From the NCBI RefSeq assembly GCF_900101265.1, contig NZ_FMZS01000012.1, positions 248,001 to 312,000 on the forward strand: a stretch of 64,000 nt of DNA, in the 5' to 3' direction. The position numbers and the translations under genes are program-made. Positions 43,237 to 50,493 of this stretch are shown piece after piece. Under the pieces are notes generated by a model that was not told the DNA's origin, searched no databases, and was given only the letters and a program-made list of their open reading frames with translations. This stretch comes from Massilia sp. PDC64. GTDB taxonomy: Bacteria; Pseudomonadota; Gammaproteobacteria; Burkholderiales; Burkholderiaceae_D. Position 1 is the stretch's first letter. Every line of letters starts with the position of its first letter.

Positions 43237-43830
43237 TTGAAGAATCTGAAGAACGCGTGCGCCGGCCTCGTACTCGCCCTGCCGCTCGCCGCGTGGGCGG
43301 GCAATGTGGAAGCGGGGCGCATCAAATCGGAATCGGAACGCTGCCAGGAGTGCCACGGCGCGGACGGCAACGGCAATGGCCAGGACGGCAAGTTCGCCCG
43401 GCTGGCCGGCCAGTATCCGGCCTACATCGTCAAGCAATTGCAGGACTTTCGCAGTGGCGCGCGCAAGCACGATTTCATGATGATCATGGCGCGGAGCCTG
43501 GAAGAAGCGGACATCGCCGACATCGCCGCGTACTACGGCGGCCTGCCGGCGATGCGCGGCGAGGCGACGCAGGCGGACACCATCTCGGCGCAGAGGCTGT
43601 TCGCCGCGTGTGCGGCCTGCCACGGTGCCGACGGCAAGGGGACCGGCAACGCGGCGTTTCCCGTGCTCGGCGGGCAGGACGCGAAATACCTGCGCATCCA
43701 GCTGCTGGCGTGGCGCAGCGGCGAACGCAGGAACAGTCCGGGCGGCACGATGAACGAGGCCACGAGACATTTGACGGACGCCGAGATCGACGTATTGGCG
43801 CATTACCTATCAGGGATACAGGAGAGATGA
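43237..43830 (+). CDS. Diheme cytochrome c4-like protein
   Basis: 197 residues, apparently starting at TTG (43237). A signal peptide ends near AAWA. Two heme sites are seen, C36-QE-C39-H40 and C125-AA-C128-H129, each followed by GADGxGxG, the pattern of c4-type cytochromes. Conserved LAGQYPAYIVKQLQDFRSG and LGGQDAKYLRIQLLAWRSGE place the distal Met region. It is a periplasmic electron carrier. Its stop overlaps the start of the peroxiredoxin gene. Confidence 0.9.
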   Translation: MKNLKNACAGLVLALPLAAWAGNVEAGRIKSESERCQECHGADGNGNGQDGKFARLAGQYPAYIVKQLQDFRSGARKHDFMMIMARSLEEADIADIAAYYGGLPAMRGEATQADTISAQRLFAACAACHGADGKGTGNAAFPVLGGQDAKYLRIQLLAWRSGERRNSPGGTMNEATRHLTDAEIDVLAHYLSGIQER

Positions 43831-44405
43831 TGAAATCGTTGTTGGCGGCCGTGCTGGCCGCATCGATCGCGCTGCCCGCCGCGGCCGCGCTGAAGGAGGG
43901 CGACAGCGCTCCGGACTTCAAGGCGCAGGCGTCGCAGGCCGGCAAGGCCTTCGGCTATTCGCTCAAGGACGCGCTGAAGAAGGGCCCCGTGGTCGTGTAC
44001 TTCTACCCGTCGGCCTACACGGGTGGCTGCAACGTGCAGGCGCATGCGTTCGCCGTCAACCAGGAAAAATTTGCCGCCGCCGGGGCGAGCATCGTCGGCG
44101 TCTCGCTGGACAGCATCGCGCGCCTGAACGATTTTTCCGCCGATCCCGAGTACTGCGCGGGCAAGATCGCCGTCGCGTCCGATGCCGACGGCCGCATCGC
44201 GAAATCGTACGACCTGACCGTGCGCGAAGCGACACCGGGCCGCAAGGACACGCGCGGCAAGGACATCGACCATGGCTTCGCCGAACGCACCACGTTCATC
44301 GTGACGCCGGACGGCAAGGTCGCGGCCGTGGTGGGCGGGCTCGCCCCGGGCGCGAACGTCGAACAGGCGCTGCTGGCCGTGCAGAAGCTGGCCGCCGCGA
44401 AGTGA
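43830..44405 (+). CDS. Exported peroxiredoxin (AhpC/TSA-BCP type)
   Basis: 191 residues from the second of two tandem ATGs (43830), which has the better spacing to GGAG; the first is at 43827. A signal peptide ends near PAAAA. The peroxidatic site P60-SAY-T64-GG-C67 keeps the PxxxTxxC pattern. A later Cys in DPEYCAGKIAV could be the resolving residue. It would reduce peroxides in the periplasm, perhaps with electrons from the DsbD-family protein encoded at 35125-37233. Translationally coupled to the c4 gene. Confidence 0.88.
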   Translation: MKSLLAAVLAASIALPAAAALKEGDSAPDFKAQASQAGKAFGYSLKDALKKGPVVVYFYPSAYTGGCNVQAHAFAVNQEKFAAAGASIVGVSLDSIARLNDFSADPEYCAGKIAVASDADGRIAKSYDLTVREATPGRKDTRGKDIDHGFAERTTFIVTPDGKVAAVVGGLAPGANVEQALLAVQKLAAAK

Positions 44406-44415
44406 GGAGAAACGC

Positions 44416-45366
44416 ATGAAAGCGATCACTATCGCAGTACTGGCGCTCGCCGCCGGCCTGGCCCAGGCACAGGACACCATCGCGACGGCCATCCCCGGCG
44501 TCGCCGCGGCCGGCACGAAGATCGAGTTGATCAAGGAGGGCTTCGACGGCACCGAGGGGCCGCTGGCGCTGCCCGACGGGAGCCTGATCTTCACGGAGAC
44601 GACGGGCAACCGCATCACGCGTGTCCAGGCGGACGGCACCACGTCGACCTACCTCGACAACAGCAACGGTTCGAATGGCCTGGGCTTCGGCGCGAACGGC
44701 GCGCTGTACGCCGTGCAGGTGCGCGAGCCGCGCGTGGGCATCGTCGCGCCGGCCGACAAGGCGCGCACCCTGGCGGACGGGTGGGACGGCCTGCCGTTCG
44801 GCCGCCCGAACGACCTCGTGGTCGGCCGCAACGGCAGCGTCTACTTCACCGATTCCGGCGCACCGCCGGGCACGCGTCCCGCCCAGCATGCGCATGCCGT
44901 GGCCAAGCCCGCCGTGTACCGCATCCCGGCGTCGGGCAAGCTGGAACGCGTGGCGGCCGACATCGAGCGGCCGAACGGCATCCAGCTCTCGCCGGATGAA
45001 AAGACGCTGTACGTGGCCAACACGCAGGGAGAGCACGTGCTCGCGTACGACGTGGCGCCGGACGGCACGGTCGGCAAGCGCCGCGACTTCGCGCGCCTCG
45101 CCGGCTGGAGCAAGGGAGACACGGGCTGGTCCAGCGGCGCCGACGGACTCGCGGTCGACGGTGCCGGGCGCCTGTACGTGGCGTCGAACGCCGGCATCGA
45201 AGTGTTCGGTCCGCGCGGCGACGCGCTGGGCGTGATCGCGTTGCCGAAGAAGCCGCAGAACCTCGCGTTTTCCGGACCCGGCAAGCACACGCTGTACGTC
45301 GTCGGCCGCGGCGCCGCCTACAGGATCGCGCTGCTGGCCCAGGGCTACGAGGGGCGCGCAAAATGA
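44416..45366 (+). CDS. Exported SMP-30/gluconolactonase-type beta-propeller enzyme
   Basis: 316 residues with a signal peptide (MKAITIAVLALAAGLAQAQ) and a good AGGAG site. Propeller repeats are visible: EGPLALPDGSLIFTETTGNR, FGRPNDLVVGRNGSVYFTDS, ERPNGIQLSPDEKTLYVANT and GADGLAVDGAGRLYVA. These keep the Glu/Asn/Asp residues that bind the divalent metal in SMP-30 lactonases. It probably hydrolyses a lactone in the periplasm; the substrate is unknown. Its stop shares ATGA with the following hydrolase gene. Confidence 0.87.
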   Translation: MKAITIAVLALAAGLAQAQDTIATAIPGVAAAGTKIELIKEGFDGTEGPLALPDGSLIFTETTGNRITRVQADGTTSTYLDNSNGSNGLGFGANGALYAVQVREPRVGIVAPADKARTLADGWDGLPFGRPNDLVVGRNGSVYFTDSGAPPGTRPAQHAHAVAKPAVYRIPASGKLERVAADIERPNGIQLSPDEKTLYVANTQGEHVLAYDVAPDGTVGKRRDFARLAGWSKGDTGWSSGADGLAVDGAGRLYVASNAGIEVFGPRGDALGVIALPKKPQNLAFSGPGKHTLYVVGRGAAYRIALLAQGYEGRAK

Positions 45367-46253
45367 CCCGCAAGACCGCGAAGGATTTCGACCCGCAGGT
45401 GCTGCAGCTGTTCGACAAATACGTGCACGGCGACTTGAGCCGCCGGGGCTTCTTGCGATCGGCCGGCAAGGTCGCGGCCGGCGTGCTGTCGGCCGAAGCG
45501 CTGCTCGCGGCCCTGAGCCCGAACTTCGCCCAGGCGCAGCAGGTCGCACCGACCGACCCGCGCATCGTGGGCAGCCGAGTCGATTTCCCGTCCCCGGACG
45601 GCAACGGCAAGGTGCACGGCTACCTCGTGCGCCCGGCCAATGCGCAGGGCAAGCTGGGCGCCGTGCTGGTGGTGCACGAGAACCGCGGCCTGAATCCGCA
45701 CATCGAAGACATCGCGCGCCGCCTCGCGTTGTCCGACTACGTCGCGTTCGCGCCCGACGCGCTGCACCCGCTGGGCGGCTATCCCGGCGACGAGGACAAG
45801 GCCCGCGCGCTGTTCCAGAAACTGGACCAGGCGAAGACGCGCGAAGACTTCGTCGCCGCGGCCGGCGCGTTGAAGACGCTGCCCGGCACGAACGGCAAGG
45901 TCGGCGTCGTGGGTTTCTGCTACGGCGGCGGGATCGCGAACCTGCTCGCGACCCGGCTGCCCGACCTGGCCGCGGCCGTGCCGTTCTACGGGGCCGCGCC
46001 GGCAGCGGCGGACGTCCCGCGAATCAAGGCCCAGGTGCTTGTCCACCACGCCGGCAACGACGCGCGCCTGCTGGAGGCCTGGCCGGGCTACGCGGCCGCC
46101 CTGACATCGGCCGGCATCCGCCACGAGGGCTATGTGTACCCGGGCGTGGAACACGGCTTCAACAACGATACGACGCCGCGCTATGACGAAGCGGCGGCGC
46201 GGCTCGCGTGGCAACGCACGCTGGCCCTGTTCGACCGGACCCTGCGCGCCTGA
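45363..46253 (+). CDS. Tat-exported dienelactone hydrolase family protein
   Basis: 296 residues. Near residue 27 a twin-arginine signal reads LSRRGFLRSAGKVAAGVLS, with cleavage near AQAQQ. The catalytic domain has the Cys nucleophile in VGVVGFCYGGGIANLLA, the Asp in VHHAGNDARLLEAW and the His in YPGVEHGFNND, completing the Cys-Asp-His triad of dienelactone hydrolases. Coupling to the lactonase gene suggests the two act on related esters or lactones. The substrate cannot be read from sequence. Confidence 0.88.
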   Translation: MTRKTAKDFDPQVLQLFDKYVHGDLSRRGFLRSAGKVAAGVLSAEALLAALSPNFAQAQQVAPTDPRIVGSRVDFPSPDGNGKVHGYLVRPANAQGKLGAVLVVHENRGLNPHIEDIARRLALSDYVAFAPDALHPLGGYPGDEDKARALFQKLDQAKTREDFVAAAGALKTLPGTNGKVGVVGFCYGGGIANLLATRLPDLAAAVPFYGAAPAAADVPRIKAQVLVHHAGNDARLLEAWPGYAAALTSAGIRHEGYVYPGVEHGFNNDTTPRYDEAAARLAWQRTLALFDRTLRA

Positions 46254-46296
46254 GGCCCGGCCATCGTCATTTTCACCCTCCAAGAAAAGGAAAACA

Positions 46297-46764
46297 ATGA
46301 ACAAGCGTACCAAGACCCTCGTCGCACTTGCCGTGATTGCCGCGTCGGCGTCGGCACTCGCCCAGCAGGGCCCGAAGCCGGAAAACCTGATCAAGTGGCG
46401 CCAGTCCGCGTTCCAGATCGTGGCCTGGAACTCGGGCCGCATCAAGGCCTCGCTGGACGGCCAGTACAACAAGGACGAGGTCCTGCGCGCCGCCAACACC
46501 ATTGCCGCCGTCGCCAACTCGGGCCTCGGCGCGCTGTTCGCACCGGGCACGGAGCAGGGCAAGGGCTGGCACGAGACGAGCGCCAAGCCGGAAGCGTTCA
46601 AGGACACGAAGCACTTCGGCGAACTGGGCGCGAGCTTCGCGAAGGAAGCGAACGAGCTGGCCTCGCTGGCCGCCGGCGGCGACGCGGCCGCCATCAAGAC
46701 CCAGTACGGCAAGCTGACCCGCACCTGCAAGGCTTGCCACGACGACTTCAAGGCCAAGGACTGA
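46297..46764 (+). CDS. Cytochrome c'
   Basis: 155 residues from the ATG at 46297 after an AAGGAAA site. The signal peptide ends ASALAQQ. The mature protein is a four-helix cytochrome c', with KWRQSAFQIVAWNSGRIKAS near the start and the heme site C144-KA-C147-H148 close to the C-terminus. These proteins bind NO or carry electrons in the periplasm. It is the third small cytochrome gene of the run and starts 43 bp after the hydrolase gene. Confidence 0.92.
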   Translation: MNKRTKTLVALAVIAASASALAQQGPKPENLIKWRQSAFQIVAWNSGRIKASLDGQYNKDEVLRAANTIAAVANSGLGALFAPGTEQGKGWHETSAKPEAFKDTKHFGELGASFAKEANELASLAAGGDAAAIKTQYGKLTRTCKACHDDFKAKD

Positions 46765-46765
46765 T

Positions 46766-47464
46766 ATGAGCAACCTGAAACACGCGGCCGTCGCCGCCGC
46801 GCTCCTCGCCACCGCCTGCGTCCTCCCGGCCGTGGCCCAGCAATCCACCGCGCGCTCGACCGATCCGGCGAAGCCGCTCGGCTTCTTCGTCACCAGCGAA
46901 GGCGTGGGCAAGGGCGGTAATCTCGGCGGCCTCGCCGGCGCCGACGCTCACTGCCAGAAACTGGCAACGGCCGCAGGCGCCGGCAACCGCACGTGGCACG
47001 CCTACCTCAGCACGCAGGCGACGGACGGCCAGCCGGCCGTCAACGCGCGCGACCGCATCGGCCAGGGCCCGTGGTACAACACGCGCGGCGCCGTCGTCGC
47101 GCGCGACGTCGCGCACCTGCACGGCGACACGCTGGAGGCGGCCCGCCTGGGCAACAACCTGACCCGCGCCACCGTCTTCACGGAAAAGAACGAACCGGTG
47201 AAAGGCTTCGGCGACAAGCCGAACGAGCACGACATCATCACCGGGTCGACGCCGGACGGCCGTGCGTTCGCGGATGCGGCCGACCACACGTGCCGCAACT
47301 ATACGAGCAGCGCGGCGGATGCGTCCACGCAGCTGGGCCATTTCGACCGTACCGGCGGCGGCAACACGTCGTGGAACTCGGCGCACGCCAGCCGCGGCTG
47401 CGGGCAGGAGAATCTCGTCAGCACGGGCGGGGCGGGGTTGCTGTACTGCTTCGCCGTCAACTGA
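46766..47464 (+). CDS. Exported lectin-fold (DUF1554-like) protein
   Basis: 232 residues with a signal peptide ending near AVAQ. The mature part resembles DUF1554/C-type-lectin-like proteins: FFVTSEGVGKGGNLGGLAGA followed by DAHCQKLA, NRTWHAYLST, an acidic middle with HDIITGSTPDGR and a C-terminal HASRGCGQENLVSTGGAGLL, with cysteines placed for disulfides. It may bind a sugar or cell-surface ligand. It starts one base after the cytochrome c' stop, so the two are translated together. Confidence 0.7.
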   Translation: MSNLKHAAVAAALLATACVLPAVAQQSTARSTDPAKPLGFFVTSEGVGKGGNLGGLAGADAHCQKLATAAGAGNRTWHAYLSTQATDGQPAVNARDRIGQGPWYNTRGAVVARDVAHLHGDTLEAARLGNNLTRATVFTEKNEPVKGFGDKPNEHDIITGSTPDGRAFADAADHTCRNYTSSAADASTQLGHFDRTGGGNTSWNSAHASRGCGQENLVSTGGAGLLYCFAVN

Positions 47465-47483
47465 GCCGTCGGTGGAGATGCCC

Positions 47484-48875
47484 ATGACATCCCTCCGTTA
47501 CGCGTCTCCACTTCTTTTCGCCTGCGTGCTCGGTGTCGCGCACGCCGCGTCGGTGGGACCCGACTTCAGCGCCCTAGTCGAGCAAGCCGGTCCCGCCGTC
47601 GTCAACATCCGGACCACGCGGACGGTTGCCGCGCGCGAGGCCGACGATCCGGAGACGCGCGAGCTGTTCCGGCGCTTCTTCGGCGAGCCGCTGCCGCGCG
47701 ATCATCCTCCGCTGCCGTCGGACGAGCCCCCGGAGCGCGTGCGGCGCGGCGTCGGGTCCGGCTTCATCGTGTCGCGCGACGGCGACGTGCTGACCAATGC
47801 CCACGTCGTCGACGGTGCCGACGAGGTGTACGTGAAACTGGCCGACCGGCGCGAACTCAGGGCGCGGGTCGTCGGCGTCGACAAGCGCACCGATGTCGCC
47901 ATCCTGAAGATCGATGCTGCCGGCCTGCCGACGCTCGCCGCGGGCCATTCCGCCGACACGAAAGCGGGCGAATGGGTCATCGCGATCGGCTCGCCGTTCG
48001 ACCTGGACAACACGGTCACGGCGGGCATCGTCTCCGCCCGGGCGCGCGAGACGGGCGACTTCCTCCCGCTGATCCAGACCGACGTGCCGGTCAACCCCGG
48101 CAACTCGGGCGGCCCGCTGATCAACCTGCGTGGCGAAGTGGTCGGCATCAATTCGCAGATCTACAGCCGTTCCGGCGGCTTCATGGGCATCTCGTTCGCG
48201 ATCCCGATCGAGGACGCGCTGCGCGTGGCCGGGCAACTGAAAGGCAGCGGACACGTGACGCGCGGCCGCATGGGCGTCTACCTGACGGACGTCGACCGTG
48301 ACGTGGCGGAGGCGCTGGGCCTCGCGCACACGCAGGGTGGATTCGTCGGCCGCATCGAACGGGGCGGCCCGGCCGAACAGGCGGGGCTGCGCGACGGCGA
48401 CATCATCGTCGCGTTCAACGGTGCGGCCATCGAGCGCAGCGCGCAACTGCGCCGCCTGGCGGCCGACACGCGGCCCGGCACGACCGTCAACCTGACCGTG
48501 CTGCGCAACGGGACGGCGCGCCACGTCACCATCACGCTGGCCGAGCTGGAATCGGAACGGACGGCATCCAGGCCGCAGCCCAAGGCCGCGCCGGCGGCGG
48601 CGGGCAACCGGCTGGGCGTGTCGGTGCTGGACCTGACGGCGGCGCAGAAGGCGGAGCTGGGCGCGCGCACGGGCGTCGTGGTCGACAAGGTGGAGGGTGC
48701 GGCGCAGGTGGCGGGCGTGCGCCCGGGCGACATCATCCTCGCGCTCGATAATGCGGACGTGGCCAGTGCTGCCGCGTTCGCGCAGCAGGCGGATAAAGCG
48801 GGGAAGGCATCGGTCTTGCTCGTGCGGCGGGGAGATACGTCGCAGTTCGTGATGCTGCGTCCCGCCGCGCAGTGA
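47484..48875 (+). CDS. Periplasmic Deg-type serine protease with two PDZ domains
   Basis: 463 residues from the ATG at 47484 (MTSLRYAS), seven bases after GTGGAG; an ATG at 47478 is too close. The signal peptide ends at AHAA. The trypsin-like domain has the triad His in LTNAHVVDGAD, Asp in KRTDVAILKI and Ser in NPGNSGGPLI. Two PDZ domains follow (about residues 265-355 with RGGPAEQAGLRDGDIIVAFN, and about 375-460 with AGVRPGDIILALDNADV). It degrades or refolds damaged periplasmic proteins. It ends the plus-strand run, 4 bp from the convergent ccmI. Confidence 0.93.
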   Translation: MTSLRYASPLLFACVLGVAHAASVGPDFSALVEQAGPAVVNIRTTRTVAAREADDPETRELFRRFFGEPLPRDHPPLPSDEPPERVRRGVGSGFIVSRDGDVLTNAHVVDGADEVYVKLADRRELRARVVGVDKRTDVAILKIDAAGLPTLAAGHSADTKAGEWVIAIGSPFDLDNTVTAGIVSARARETGDFLPLIQTDVPVNPGNSGGPLINLRGEVVGINSQIYSRSGGFMGISFAIPIEDALRVAGQLKGSGHVTRGRMGVYLTDVDRDVAEALGLAHTQGGFVGRIERGGPAEQAGLRDGDIIVAFNGAAIERSAQLRRLAADTRPGTTVNLTVLRNGTARHVTITLAELESERTASRPQPKAAPAAAGNRLGVSVLDLTAAQKAELGARTGVVVDKVEGAAQVAGVRPGDIILALDNADVASAAAFAQQADKAGKASVLLVRRGDTSQFVMLRPAAQ

Positions 48876-48879
48876 AGCG

Positions 48880-49578
48880 TCAGCGGCGATCCCGTTTCGC
48901 CGCCAACGCTTCCGCCTTCGCCACACTGGCGCCGATCGAGCGCGCCATCTCCGAATCCTGCGGCACCATCGCCAGTATCCTTTTCCAGGGCGGGATCGCC
49001 TGCGCGTAATCGCCCCGTTCGTAGGCGGCGCTGCCCTTCAGCGCGAGGGCCTGCACGTGGTTCGGATTGATCGCGAGCGCCCGGTCGATCAGCCGTTCCG
49101 GTTCGCCCGACAGATCCTGGTTCAGCGCCATTCCCAGCGCGACGGCGGCATCGGTGAGGCCGTTCGCATTGTTCGGTTCCAGCGCGATCAGGTGACGGTA
49201 CGCCTCCACGGCCGCATCGAAGCGGCGCAAGGTCTCGTACGAGTGCGCGAGCATGCGCCAGCCTTCGACGTCGTCCGGCTCGGTCTTCAGGCGCTCGGCC
49301 AGGCGGGCTACCATCGCCTCGATCTGCGCCGGACCGATCGCTGGCGCTTCCGCCTGCGGCGGCGGCGCGAGCACGGCCTGCGGCGTGCCGATGGCGGCAT
49401 ACAGCGCCACGGCAGCGGCGGGGAGCACGAGGCCCACGGCGATGGGCGACCAGTCGCGGTCCGGGCGCGCTGTGGGGTGCGATGACGGGGCGGCCGGCTG
49501 ACGGCGCAGCAGCGGTGCCAAAGCAAAGGCGAGGGCGATGGCCACCAGGGCGATCGCGCCGAGCAGGAAAGACGTCAT
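48880..49578 (-). CDS. ccmI: Cytochrome c biogenesis protein CcmI (CycH), TPR type
   Basis: 232 residues. Two membrane segments occur at the N-terminus (residues 5-22 and about 46-63). A periplasmic TPR domain follows (WRMLAHSYETLRRFDAAVEA, then ALALKGSAAYERGDYAQAIP). CcmI holds apocytochromes for heme ligation by CcmF/CcmH. It is the last gene of the ccm operon, and its start overlaps the ccmH stop by 4 bp. It is shorter than fused enterobacterial CcmH. Confidence 0.9.
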   Translation of the reverse strand: MTSFLLGAIALVAIALAFALAPLLRRQPAAPSSHPTARPDRDWSPIAVGLVLPAAAVALYAAIGTPQAVLAPPPQAEAPAIGPAQIEAMVARLAERLKTEPDDVEGWRMLAHSYETLRRFDAAVEAYRHLIALEPNNANGLTDAAVALGMALNQDLSGEPERLIDRALAINPNHVQALALKGSAAYERGDYAQAIPPWKRILAMVPQDSEMARSIGASVAKAEALAAKRDRR

Positions 49579-49973
49579 GCGGGAAACTCCTCATCGGATT
49601 CGAGTTGGCGCGCGCGCAGGCGGGCGAACAGCAATGCGAGGCCGGCCAGCAGCAGGCCGAAGGGGCCGAACCACAGCAGCCACGTGCTGGCCTTGACGGG
49701 TGGGCGGTACAGCACGAAGTCGCCGTAGCGCTGCACCATGAAGTCGATGGCCTGCTGCTCGGAGGCGCCGCGCGCCAGCATGTCGCGCACCTGGCGCTTC
49801 AGCATCAGGGCCAGCTCCGCGTGCGAATCGGCGATGGTCTGGTTCTGGCACACGAGGCAGCGCAGCTCCGCGGTCACGCGCTCGACGCGCCGGTCGAGCG
49901 TCGCGCCGTCCGGTTGCGCGCCGGCCGGCGCGAGCGCCGCGCACAGCAGCAGGGTGGCGAGGCGCTTACGCAT
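49575..49973 (-). CDS. ccmH: Cytochrome c biogenesis protein CcmH (CycL)
   Basis: 132 residues with a signal peptide, the redox motif C39-LV-C42 in ELRCLVCQNQTIADS and one C-terminal membrane segment (STWLLWFGPFGLLLAGLALL). It reduces the heme-binding cysteines of apocytochromes. It overlaps ccmG by 8 bp and ccmI by 4 bp. Confidence 0.95.
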   Translation of the reverse strand: MRKRLATLLLCAALAPAGAQPDGATLDRRVERVTAELRCLVCQNQTIADSHAELALMLKRQVRDMLARGASEQQAIDFMVQRYGDFVLYRPPVKASTWLLWFGPFGLLLAGLALLFARLRARQLESDEEFPA

Positions 49974-50493
49974 GTTCCAGCTCCCGGATCAGCGGCAACA
50001 GCGTGGTCTTGATGATCTCCGGCGTCACGGGGCCGGTTAGCTTGAGACGGATGTTGCCCTGGCGGTCGATGACGAACGTCTCGGGCACGCCGTACACACC
50101 ATAGTCCGTACCGACCTTGCCGTCCGCATCGAACACGGACAGCGCATACGGGTTGCCGAACTTGTCGAGCCAGCGGCTGCCGTCCTCGCGCACGTCCATG
50201 TAGTTCAGGCCCACGATAGGGACCGACGCCTGCTTCGCGAATTCCACCAGCACGGGATGCTCGGCGCGGCACGACGTGCACCACGACGCCCACACATTGA
50301 ACAGCCAGACCTTGCCGCGCATGTCCTGCGGGGAGAAGGTCTTGTCGGTCTGTTCGAGCTGCGACAGGGTGAAGGCGGGCGCCGGTTTGCCGATGAACGG
50401 GGACGGGACTTCCTGCGGCTTCAGGCGCAGGCCCACGCCGAGGAAGACGAGCAGGATGGCGAAGATGCCGAGCGGGATGGCGTAGCGTTTCAT
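49966..50493 (-). CDS. ccmG: Thiol:disulfide oxidoreductase CcmG (DsbE)
   Basis: 175 residues from the ATG at 50493, which shares ATGA with the ccmF stop. An N-terminal membrane anchor (residues 5-22) precedes a thioredoxin fold with W71-C72-TS-C75, and later GVYGVPETFVIDRQGNI with the cis-proline. It keeps apocytochrome cysteines reduced and would receive electrons from a DsbD-type protein such as the one at 35125-37233. Confidence 0.96.
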   Translation of the reverse strand: MKRYAIPLGIFAILLVFLGVGLRLKPQEVPSPFIGKPAPAFTLSQLEQTDKTFSPQDMRGKVWLFNVWASWCTSCRAEHPVLVEFAKQASVPIVGLNYMDVREDGSRWLDKFGNPYALSVFDADGKVGTDYGVYGVPETFVIDRQGNIRLKLTGPVTPEIIKTTLLPLIRELEHA

